From assembly GCA_964618855.1 (NCBI GenBank), contig CAZUCD010000048.1:1-23934 (forward strand): a stretch of 23,934 bases of DNA, read 5' to 3'. The DNA is from CAZUCD01 sp964618855. Lineage in GTDB: Bacteria > Sumerlaeota > Sumerlaeia > SLMS01 > JANRJK01. Each line of letters opens with the position of its first letter. The first letter of the stretch is position 1. Below the pieces are notes generated by a model. It had not been told where the DNA came from. It worked only from the letters and a program-made list of their open reading frames with translations, and did not search any database. The position numbers and the translations under genes were made by a program. Shown in pieces: positions 7,750-15,658 of this stretch.

Positions 7750-8143
7750 CTGATATTTGAAGAGCGGTTTCCTGATCGCCGACTTCAACCAGCGGACCGC
7801 CGACGTCGCTCACAGTTTCCACCCGCGGCGCCCCACGCCATCCGCTGTCCCTCCCGCTGAACGAAGGCGGCGATCCACCTCCCCGGCTCTTCCGGTGACG
7901 ACGTTCGCGTGGCCTGGGCACAGCCAGGGATGCCGTTCCAAGTCATGCGCGATGAATCAGAAAGCTGCAAGGGACCTGGCGCCACGGGATGCCTCGCGGT
8001 CAGGTTTCCCGGAGCCTGACCTCCCGGCCAGTAAGTCTTGCGTGTGCTTCCGCGGCTCATGCATCGTCCGTCGGGAGCATGCTTCCCTCGGTCTCCGCCA
8101 GCGGCGGGCCGAAATCCGCCAATCGCGCTGCAGCCACGACGCA
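7750..8143. other. Gene-free divergent region between efflux operon and kinase gene
   Basis: About 390 bp separate the efflux promoter from the chosen kinase start. The kinase frame stays open upstream to 7757, with an in-frame ATG at 7952. The encoded residues there are Cys- and Arg-rich, the wobble bias is weaker than in the gene body and no Shine-Dalgarno precedes that ATG, so I treat the stretch as non-coding. It must hold the kinase promoter, but I could not identify convincing -35/-10 boxes. A small CCTGG/CCAGG repeat near 7911-7926 is not persuasive. Confidence 0.4.
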
Positions 8144-11100
8144 ATGACCGACACAGGGGACGATCAGGAGACCGGCGCGGGGCGGCGAGCCACTGGTGGG
8201 CCCCCGGTCGTTCCCGAGGACCTGCCCGAGCACTCGCTCCTTTCCTACAATCCGAATCGCACGCGGTTCTACCGTCCATCGACGCCGAGCAGGACGGGTG
8301 GCAGCCTGGCGCCGTTCGGTGAGGAGGACACCTCCGGGCGGCGGATCGAGACGCAGTTCGGGCCGCCGCCGGACCGGATGGATGAATTGCAGGTCGAGGA
8401 GGTCCTGGACGAGCGGCACCGGCTGGTTAAGCTGATCGGGCGGGGTGGCTGCGGGGAGGTGTGGGAGGCGGTGCAGGTGCAGCTCGACCGGCCCGTGGCG
8501 GTGAAGCGGCTTCGGGAGGACCGTTTCGGCGGAAGCGGGGGGGATGAATCGCGGCAGGAGATGCTCCGTTTCTTCCGGGAGGAGGCGCTGATCGCCGCCC
8601 GGCTCGACCATCCGAACATCGTGCCGGTCTACGACTACAGCCGCAACGCGGCGGGAACGCCCGAGCTGTCGATGAAGCTGGTGCGAGGTCAGCCATGGGA
8701 CAAGATTCTGAAGAGGGACCGGGAGGAGGTCCCGTACGATGACTTCCTGCCGCGGCATGTTGCGATCCTCGCTGCCGTGGCGAACTCCGTGGCATTCGCC
8801 CACTCCCGCAACATCATCCACCGCGACATCAAGCCATCACAAGTGATGGTCGGCGAGTACGGCGAGGTCCTTCTGATGGACTGGGGCCTCGCGGTGGTGT
8901 TTGGGGAGGAGACAGGATCGGGTCGCGGTGACTCCGGTCAGGCGGGGCCGATGGTGCTGCCGACGCTCGCCACGGCCAGCAGCCCCGCGGGCACGCCGGC
9001 GTACATGGCGCCGGAGCAGACCCTGGAGTCCGCCGCCGGGATCGGGCCGTGGACGGACGTGTACCTCCTGGGCGGGTGCCTTTACTGCATCCTTGTTGGT
9101 ACGGGGCCGTACGGAGATTCCCCATCGCACGAGGCGTTCCTGCGTGCGGCGGAGGCGGCCGTCCGAGATCCGCGCGAGGTGAACCCAACGCTTCCGATCC
9201 CGGATGAGTTGGCGAACCTTGCGATGGAGTCACTGAAGCGTGAACCGCGGGATCGCATCGAGTCCGCCGCCCTCTTCGTGCAGCGGCTGGAGGACTGGAT
9301 AAGCGGCGCGAGCCGTCGCCGCGAGTCCGAGCGCATGACGGCACAGATCGCGGGGGAACTCTCCGAGTCGAGGGACAGATACTCCGAGTACGTTGCCCTG
9401 TTGAACCGCATCCAGCAGGCTGCCGGCCTGTGGCCCGGCAATCCTTCGGTCCCGGAATTGCGCGGCAGGGTGCTTGGCGAGTATGCGGAACTTGCCCTGT
9501 CAAAGGGCGACCTGCTCCTCGCGCAGACGGAGGCGGAACTCCTGCCGGACTCCGCACAGCGTGAAGAGCTCTGCCGGCGGATCGAGGAGGCGCGCACGCA
9601 GCGCGCGCGGGTCCGAAGGACGCTGCGCATCGCGGTTGCGTCCGTGTTCGCGCTCGTTGCCGTCGTGATCGTTGGCGGTCACAGCTCGCTGCGCCGCATC
9701 GAGCGAGAGCGCGAGGAGGCGCTCATGCAAAAGGACCGCGCCACGGGGGCGCTCGCCGAGGCCCAAACGGCGAGGACCGCCGCCGAACAGGCGCGGACGC
9801 GCGCCATCAGCGAGCAGATCTACTCCCAAGTTCGATACGCCACCTCGCTTGTCGATGCGGGGCGCCATCTCATGGCCCGCGACGTCCTGTGGTCCATCCC
9901 CGAGGCGGAGAGAAGCTGGGAATGGGCATGGCTCATGAGCCGCGCCCATCAGCCCTTGGCGGAGTTCCCATTCCGGACGACGGAGGCGAGCGCGGAGGGC
10001 AATTGGCTCTACGTCGATGACGGCGCAGGCCACATCGAGGTTCGCGACACCATGGCGGGGGCGCTCGTCGCGAAACTCGACCACCACACAACCGAAATCC
10101 TCGTCCTTGTCCCCAGGAAGGACACCCACGTCGACACGCTTGACGAATCCCGAAGGCTCATCCGCTGGACTCCTCCGGAGTGGAAACCGACGGTCCTGCA
10201 CGAGTTTTCCTCGCATGTCTACCTGACCTCACGGGACGTGGACACCGACGACCTGTTGCTCGGCTTCGCGGACAACTCCGCCGCCCTGCTCGCGGCGGGC
10301 ACGGGGGAGATCATCCAGCGATACCCCCCCCTGCGCGGTGAACTCTTCTCCCTGGACGGCTTCGCCTTCGCCAACCTGGTGCTCGTCGGGTCCAAGCATG
10401 AACTCGTCGTCTTTCGCAGGAGCGATGGGGTGGAACTGCGAAGAACCGCCCTGCAAACCCCGATGCAGGCCGCCAAGTTCACCGCCTTTGGCGAGAAACT
10501 CCTTCTATCCATGGGCGAGGAGAGGTCAGCCCACCTCTACAACCTTGCCGACGGCACAATGCACTACGTTGACCAAAGAGAAGCGCGGCACGGCAACCTC
10601 GCGGTTCACCCCAGAGGGCACCTGTTCTTTCGGTCTCCGCAAATCATCAACCCAAGAACCGGCAGAATTGAGGGAATGCTGCCCGTTGGATGGACCGCGA
10701 ACGCCCAAGCCAAGTACGTGCGTCCGAACTCCGTGCTCTATTGGAATGGCGCGGAAGGACAAGCGGGCGTCTTCGATGTCTTGCACCAGCTAACCCGGGC
10801 GAGACTGGAGGGTGTGGCGGCACAGATTTTCGGAGCATGGGGCACATGCAGGTCGGTCCCCTTCTCCCACGATGTGGAGGATGAGGTTGAACGGATCTTC
10901 ACGACGACGATCGATGGCCGATCCCAGGTCTGGCTCGGTGCTTCGCAGAAGTACCACACGCGGCTCCCCGGCCAGTGGGGCAGCTTCCGCAGGGACGCGT
11001 CGATGGCCGTCTCCATCGGTTCCTACTTCGCCACGGTTCAGGAACTGGACAGGACCGTCCCCCCGCATCACGTGGGTTGGTTGTTTGCCCTGTACCGGAG

Positions 11101-12988
11101 CATTTCCGTGAACGAGGAACGCCGGCGCATCTACTCCTTCGGGTGCCCGGGGAAGATCGACAGGCGCTTCGGCTGGGAGGTCTACGACATGGATACCCGG
11201 TCCGCGATTGGGTTGGTGGACGCGGGAAGGGCGACCGACCAACTCCCGTACCTGTGGGACGCCGGGGAGGACGACCGCGAAGTCGTGCTCCTGTGGGAGG
11301 AGAAGGGCGTCTCGGAGATTTGGTCCACGGATGAAGGGAGGAAGATCGCGGAAATCGCACCCAATGGAAACACGCCGACGACCATGCTGTGCACGCCGTG
11401 GAGGACGGTCCTGATCGCCGACATGAAGGGGATCGTGCGGGAGTGCTCGCTGACGGATGGCTCGATCGTTCGAACAGTGGACATCGGGACTCCCGTTTGG
11501 GCCCTCAGGGCCGACTGGAAACGCAACCGTCTGCTCGTCAGCGGCGATGACGGTGTGTGGAGGCTTTACACGGCGACGGCTCAAGGCATGGAACCGTCCG
11601 CTGCGGCCCAAACAGGAGCAGGCCCGGTGGTCGCCGCAAACTTCGCCAAGGGCGGAACGGCACTCCTGACCCAAACCCATGGCGGCACCGTCATCGTCTG
11701 GCAACTCCCATCAGGGAAGGAACAGCTTCGGTTCAAGGTGGACGGCGACTTTACCCGCATCGAGTTGAACGCCGAGGCCACCAGGATCTTTGGACTGGGG
11801 GAGCAGGGGCTGTACGTGTGGGACATGCAGGGACGGGAAGTCGCAAGAGTCCCCGGCGTTCGCGACTTTGGCCGCAACGGAAGCCGAATGATGATCAAGG
11901 GGGAGGCGCAGCTCTTTGCGCGCGACCTCATCGTCGACGTTCCACCCTACCAGTTGGACGAGTATCCGGGAACCCCGGCAATGCCACCACTCGAACGGTT
12001 CGAACTTTACCGGCGCAGTGAGTATCGCGACTGGTGGCGCAGGCGGGAGGTCGGCACAATCCCGCCGTCCCTCCTCATCGCACGAGAGTGGTCTGAACAG
12101 AAGATATCCACAGATCCGCGGCGCTTCGAGATGCTGATCGACTCGCTCGTGAACGAACTCCCGGAGGAGAAACGCGCCACGCTCGAGGGCATGATCCCCC
12201 TCATGGAGAGATACGCGACTCTCTTGAACTCCAAGGGGGGGCACGACTTTGCACATATCGCGAATGACCTGTGGTTCAGAGGCGGAACCAATACGATGGA
12301 TGGCTACCCGGTCATGCAGGAGATGACGCGGCGACTGGGTCCGTTCAGTCTCCTCCACGCATCGATTTGGACCCGGATGGAAGGTGGGCGGATTGAAGCA
12401 GGTACAGACGCCGCCCTCGTTTCCGCGGCCGTCCGCCTAAAGGCTCTCGGCAGGGAGGCCGAAAGTGTCCAGATCGCGCGATACACACTGGCGAAGGCCG
12501 ACCTTCTTGGGTGGGGCCCCGGGCCCGACGCGCGGAAGCTGCTCCAGCGGATGGCCGGGGGTCCCATTCCAAGTCCGCCGCAGGAACTGCAGCCGATGGA
12601 CAACTCACATGGGCAGCCACCCTGGATGGCGCATGAGATGGAAAAGCTCGCCGCGCTCAAGCTGGACGAAGTGACCATGAAGGAGAGGCACCGGGCTTTG
12701 CACGAAGAACTCAGGACGCGCCGGATCGCCTGGCTCGCCTCGGTCGCACCGTTGCCCGACTACGGGGCCCTGGAGGTGGAGGCACGCGCAGCCCTCCCCC
12801 CGCCCATCTCCCTCGACATCAAATTTGGAGAGTTCCTGGGAGACACGCTCGACCGAATGGAGCAAGAGCTGCTCGAGGGCAGAACGCTCCCAGAGGCCGA
12901 GGCGGATATCCTCCGCAGGTTCGATGAGTCATGTGCGGCGGTGGACCGTGAACAACGCGATAAGGCGGCAGGCGAGGGCGGGGGTTGA
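8144..12988 (+). CDS. Transmembrane Ser/Thr protein kinase with propeller-like C-terminal region
   Basis: From ATG 8144 the protein is 1614 residues. The kinase domain has every catalytic motif: glycine loop GRGGCGEV (99-106), VAVK lysine (K121), a helix-C glutamate in FFREEALIAA, HRDIKP (226-231), DWG in place of DFG (246-248) and APE (289-291). A juxtamembrane helical region precedes one transmembrane helix at about 494-512. A coiled-coil segment rich in Glu/Ala/Arg follows, then a linker with SWEWAWL like that of planctomycete-type kinases. Roughly residues 600-1270 contain degenerate beta-propeller (WD40-like) blades, clearest in GTVIVWQLPSGKE and QGLYVWDMQGRE. The last ~300 residues are helical and unrecognised. 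The likely role is a membrane receptor kinase with an extracytoplasmic sensor. The start lacks a good Shine-Dalgarno, so the N-terminus is less certain than the rest. No phosphatase or substrate gene is adjacent. Confidence 0.93.
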   Translation: MTDTGDDQETGAGRRATGGPPVVPEDLPEHSLLSYNPNRTRFYRPSTPSRTGGSLAPFGEEDTSGRRIETQFGPPPDRMDELQVEEVLDERHRLVKLIGRGGCGEVWEAVQVQLDRPVAVKRLREDRFGGSGGDESRQEMLRFFREEALIAARLDHPNIVPVYDYSRNAAGTPELSMKLVRGQPWDKILKRDREEVPYDDFLPRHVAILAAVANSVAFAHSRNIIHRDIKPSQVMVGEYGEVLLMDWGLAVVFGEETGSGRGDSGQAGPMVLPTLATASSPAGTPAYMAPEQTLESAAGIGPWTDVYLLGGCLYCILVGTGPYGDSPSHEAFLRAAEAAVRDPREVNPTLPIPDELANLAMESLKREPRDRIESAALFVQRLEDWISGASRRRESERMTAQIAGELSESRDRYSEYVALLNRIQQAAGLWPGNPSVPELRGRVLGEYAELALSKGDLLLAQTEAELLPDSAQREELCRRIEEARTQRARVRRTLRIAVASVFALVAVVIVGGHSSLRRIEREREEALMQKDRATGALAEAQTARTAAEQARTRAISEQIYSQVRYATSLVDAGRHLMARDVLWSIPEAERSWEWAWLMSRAHQPLAEFPFRTTEASAEGNWLYVDDGAGHIEVRDTMAGALVAKLDHHTTEILVLVPRKDTHVDTLDESRRLIRWTPPEWKPTVLHEFSSHVYLTSRDVDTDDLLLGFADNSAALLAAGTGEIIQRYPPLRGELFSLDGFAFANLVLVGSKHELVVFRRSDGVELRRTALQTPMQAAKFTAFGEKLLLSMGEERSAHLYNLADGTMHYVDQREARHGNLAVHPRGHLFFRSPQIINPRTGRIEGMLPVGWTANAQAKYVRPNSVLYWNGAEGQAGVFDVLHQLTRARLEGVAAQIFGAWGTCRSVPFSHDVEDEVERIFTTTIDGRSQVWLGASQKYHTRLPGQWGSFRRDASMAVSIGSYFATVQELDRTVPPHHVGWLFALYRSISVNEERRRIYSFGCPGKIDRRFGWEVYDMDTRSAIGLVDAGRATDQLPYLWDAGEDDREVVLLWEEKGVSEIWSTDEGRKIAEIAPNGNTPTTMLCTPWRTVLIADMKGIVRECSLTDGSIVRTVDIGTPVWALRADWKRNRLLVSGDDGVWRLYTATAQGMEPSAAAQTGAGPVVAANFAKGGTALLTQTHGGTVIVWQLPSGKEQLRFKVDGDFTRIELNAEATRIFGLGEQGLYVWDMQGREVARVPGVRDFGRNGSRMMIKGEAQLFARDLIVDVPPYQLDEYPGTPAMPPLERFELYRRSEYRDWWRRREVGTIPPSLLIAREWSEQKISTDPRRFEMLIDSLVNELPEEKRATLEGMIPLMERYATLLNSKGGHDFAHIANDLWFRGGTNTMDGYPVMQEMTRRLGPFSLLHASIWTRMEGGRIEAGTDAALVSAAVRLKALGREAESVQIARYTLAKADLLGWGPGPDARKLLQRMAGGPIPSPPQELQPMDNSHGQPPWMAHEMEKLAALKLDEVTMKERHRALHEELRTRRIAWLASVAPLPDYGALEVEARAALPPPISLDIKFGEFLGDTLDRMEQELLEGRTLPEAEADILRRFDESCAAVDREQRDKAAGEGGG

Positions 12989-13022
12989 TGTTGCTTCACC
13001 CGGTAAGGCTGATTTCCAGCGA

Positions 13023-13092
13023 GATTCGGGGGGAATCCGGGGCGAAGCAGGGACATTCCCCTAGAGACGTACGAATTTTGCCGTAGTGTCCC
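13023..13092 (+). terminator. Inverted repeats downstream of the kinase gene, possible terminator
   Basis: GGGGAAT (13030-13036) pairs perfectly with ATTCCCC (13055-13061) across an 18-nt loop. A short T run (13076-13079) follows 14 nt later, which is too far for a classical intrinsic terminator. Alternative pairings exist: GATTC/GAATC at 13023-13037, and GGGACA (13050-13055) with TGTCCC (13087-13092). The element lies 35-100 bp after the kinase stop and before the Asp-box gene, where a terminator would be expected. It could also be a remnant of a small dispersed repeat. Confidence 0.3.
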
Positions 13093-13157
13093 GTTGACGA
13101 CCCGTCAGCTCCCGCCCAAGAAGTTCAACCACGATACCGTTCCCCATCGGAACCCAT

Positions 13158-15491
13158 ATGAATCTCGAACACGCGTTCGCCTGCCGAAAAAGGACCGACG
13201 CGCACCTCCCTCTTCGCGCCGCGGTGATTGTTGCGGCGGTCCATTTCCTCGCGACCTGCGCGGTCGACGCGGCTCCACCCACAAGCTTCGAGCCGCGCGG
13301 CATCAGTGGCGGTGGCGCCGTCTTCGCACCCTCCTTCAGTCCGCACGCCCCGGGCGAAATGCACGTGGGCTGCGACATGGGTGGCCTTTATCGGACAACC
13401 AACAACGGCGCGTCGTGGACGATGCACGACTGCCAGGAGATCGTCGGCAACCGTGGTGCGGTAGTGCAGTACACGAACGACCCGCAGGTGATGTACTGCA
13501 TCGACTTCACGAGCATCATGGGGGGCGACACGAGGCGGCCGTCCAAGAGCATCGACGGCGGCGCCACCTGGACACCGCTCGCCGGCGATCCCACGGGCCA
13601 GGAGGCATACTTCCTCTTTGCGGACCCGAACAATTCGCAGCGGCTCTTCGTGACGGACTACTCCGCGCTGTACTTCTCGTCCAATGGAGGGGCGAGCTTC
13701 ACGCAGCGATTTTCGACCGGGAGCGGCAACGGCCTTTGGGTCGGCGGCGCGTTCTTCGATGGCGACAACATCTACGTGGGGACGAACCAGGGCGTGCTGG
13801 CGTCGTTCGACGGCGGCGGTTCATTCTCCGTCGCGGCGCTGACGGGCATACCCGCGGGGCAGTCCATCTTCTCCTTCGCAGGCGCGCGGGAGGGGGGGAC
13901 GGGCCGGGTGTTCTGCGTGACGCTCGACTCCGGGGACGTGTTCCCCGGGATGTTCATCGAAGGTTCCTTCACCGGGTACGGGGGCGTGTACTCGATCGAT
14001 GTGGGCCAGACGGCGTGGACGCTCCGCACCACTGGGATTCCCGGAACGGCGTATCCCTCGCATGTTGCGATGGCGCGCAACGAGGTGGACATCGCCTACC
14101 TCGCCGGCAGCAACAGCAGCGGCAACCCGACAGTCTACAGGACGACGAATGGCGGGGCGAACTGGTCCAGTGTCTTCACGACCGCGTCCAACGGAAACGT
14201 GCAAACGGGATACTGCGGCGCGAGCGGTCCATTTGGATGGACCTGGGCCGAGGTTGCGATGGCGTTTGCGGTCCACCCGACGGACGCAAACCGGGCGATG
14301 TTCACGGACTTCGGCTTTGCGCACGCGACCTCGGACGGGGGCGCGACTTGGCAGGCGCTCTACGTCCCGCCGGCGCACCGTAATCCGGCGGGGTCCGGCA
14401 CGCCGACGGGGGCGAGCTACGGCAACAACGGGCTCGACGTGACGGCGGCCTGGTGGCTGTCGTGGGTTCCCTCGACGCAGGTCATGCTCGGGGGCTACAC
14501 CGACATCCGCAGCACGCGGAGCACGGACGGGGGCGCCACGTGGGGCTTCGGGTTCACGGGCCTCACGCAGAACACGACCTATATGACGGCGCGGCAGGCC
14601 TCGACCGGGCGCATCTTTGCGGCGACCAGTTCGATCCACGACCTGTACCAGAGCACCTACCTGACCGACGCGCGCATCGACGGGGGAACGGGCCGGGTGA
14701 GCTACTCGGACGACAATGGCGCCTCGTGGAGCGTGCTGCACGACTTCGGCCGGCCGGTGATCTGGTTCGCGCTCGATCCGACGGATCCCAACCGCGCGTA
14801 CGCCAGCGTGGTGCACAGCACGGCCGGAGGCGTCTACACGACGGCGAATCTCGGCGCCGGCGCGGCTTCCATTTGGACCGTGACGACGGCCCCCCCGCGA
14901 ACGCAGGGGCACCCGTACAACCTGCACGTGCTGAACGACGGAACCCTGGTCGCAACCTTCTCGGGGAGGCGGGCTGGCGCGCCCCTCAACTTCACGGCGA
15001 GCTCCGGCGTGTTCATCAGCACGAACAACGGGGCCTCATGGACGGACCGCAGCCACACCGACATGCAGTGGTGGACGAAGGACCTGGTGATCGACCCGAA
15101 CGACGCGTCCCAGAACACGTGGTACGCGTGCGTCTTCAACGGCTGGGGGGGGACGGCGAACAACCGCGGTGGCGTCTGGCGCACGACGAACCGCGGTGTG
15201 AACTGGACCCGCATTTCCCCGACCGTCAGCGTCGAGTCCTGCGTCGTGCGCCCGGGGTTCCCGAACGAGATGTACTACTCCACGGAACTGGATGGACTCT
15301 GGTACACGGAGAACCTCTCCTCGCCCACGCCGACATTTTCGCGCGTGAACAGCTATCCGTTCTTCCATCCCGTACGAATGTTCTTCAACCCTTCGAACGC
15401 GAACGAGATGTGGGTTACGAGCTTCGGCAACGGGATCCGGGTCGGGACGTTCAACGCCTCGGTGGAGGACTGGGGCCTGCACGGACGCTGA
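13158..15491 (+). CDS. Secreted Asp-box (BNR) repeat beta-propeller protein
   Basis: The 777-residue protein has an N-terminal signal peptide: a basic n-region, a hydrophobic stretch at about 20-35 and a likely cleavage near VDAAPP. Export is therefore expected. Ten Asp-box motifs (S/T-x-D/N-x-G-x-S/T-W/F) are visible at about 79, 130, 173, 215, 328, 390, 454, 516, 620 and 675. They mark blade turns of one or two seven-bladed propellers. The N-terminal GGGAVF and CDMGGLYRTTNNGASW resemble the start of GH74 xyloglucanase-type and sortilin/VPS10-type propellers. No catalytic residue can be assigned, so I do not call it an enzyme. There is no C-terminal anchor, PEP-CTERM or sorting motif. The Shine-Dalgarno before ATG 13158 is weak (GGA). 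Possible roles are a polysaccharide hydrolase, a sialidase-like protein or a binding protein. Confidence 0.88.
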   Translation: MNLEHAFACRKRTDAHLPLRAAVIVAAVHFLATCAVDAAPPTSFEPRGISGGGAVFAPSFSPHAPGEMHVGCDMGGLYRTTNNGASWTMHDCQEIVGNRGAVVQYTNDPQVMYCIDFTSIMGGDTRRPSKSIDGGATWTPLAGDPTGQEAYFLFADPNNSQRLFVTDYSALYFSSNGGASFTQRFSTGSGNGLWVGGAFFDGDNIYVGTNQGVLASFDGGGSFSVAALTGIPAGQSIFSFAGAREGGTGRVFCVTLDSGDVFPGMFIEGSFTGYGGVYSIDVGQTAWTLRTTGIPGTAYPSHVAMARNEVDIAYLAGSNSSGNPTVYRTTNGGANWSSVFTTASNGNVQTGYCGASGPFGWTWAEVAMAFAVHPTDANRAMFTDFGFAHATSDGGATWQALYVPPAHRNPAGSGTPTGASYGNNGLDVTAAWWLSWVPSTQVMLGGYTDIRSTRSTDGGATWGFGFTGLTQNTTYMTARQASTGRIFAATSSIHDLYQSTYLTDARIDGGTGRVSYSDDNGASWSVLHDFGRPVIWFALDPTDPNRAYASVVHSTAGGVYTTANLGAGAASIWTVTTAPPRTQGHPYNLHVLNDGTLVATFSGRRAGAPLNFTASSGVFISTNNGASWTDRSHTDMQWWTKDLVIDPNDASQNTWYACVFNGWGGTANNRGGVWRTTNRGVNWTRISPTVSVESCVVRPGFPNEMYYSTELDGLWYTENLSSPTPTFSRVNSYPFFHPVRMFFNPSNANEMWVTSFGNGIRVGTFNASVEDWGLHGR

Positions 15492-15542
15492 ACGCGGCCC
15501 GCGGATCATCCCTCGCGTGCGCGAGCATGTCCTGAAAGGCAC

Positions 15543-15606
15543 GACGCAAGGACGCAAGGAACCGGCACAACCCGCGCGGTCACGATTGTTCCTTCGCGTC
15601 CTTGCG
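15543..15606. repeat. Inverted repeat built from GACGCAAG units
   Basis: The left arm CGCAAGGACGCAAGGAAC (15545-15562) is matched by the right arm GTTCCTTCGCGTCCTTGCG (15588-15606). These are exact reverse complements apart from one extra C, across a 25-nt loop. The left arm begins as a perfect tandem duplication of GACGCAAG (15543-15558). The element sits in the 167-bp gap between the Asp-box gene and the glycosyltransferase, and a short CTTTT follows at 15612-15616. It could end transcription of the upstream gene, but its form also matches the CGCAAGG-type dispersed repeats that I recall from many environmental bacterial genomes. Its right arm overlaps ATG 15602, which argues for the later glycosyltransferase start. 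Confidence 0.8.
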
Positions 15607-15658
15607 ATGGGCTTTTCCCCTTGTTGCGGAGCGTCCGATTGAAGGACTTGGGGCAGCC

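Noticed and set aside
7757..8143. Upstream extension of the kinase to 7757 or ATG 7952
   Set aside because: The encoded residues are Cys/Arg-rich, wobble-GC bias is weaker and no Shine-Dalgarno is present.
12989..13157. Possible insertion-sequence end based on the GGGACA/TGTCCC pair
   Set aside because: There is no transposase, no target duplication and the arms are only 6 bp, so a mobile-element call is not supportable.
13821..14927. 368-residue minus-strand frame opposite the Asp-box gene
   Set aside because: It is Arg/Pro-rich without motifs. The plus frame has a signal peptide and ten Asp boxes.
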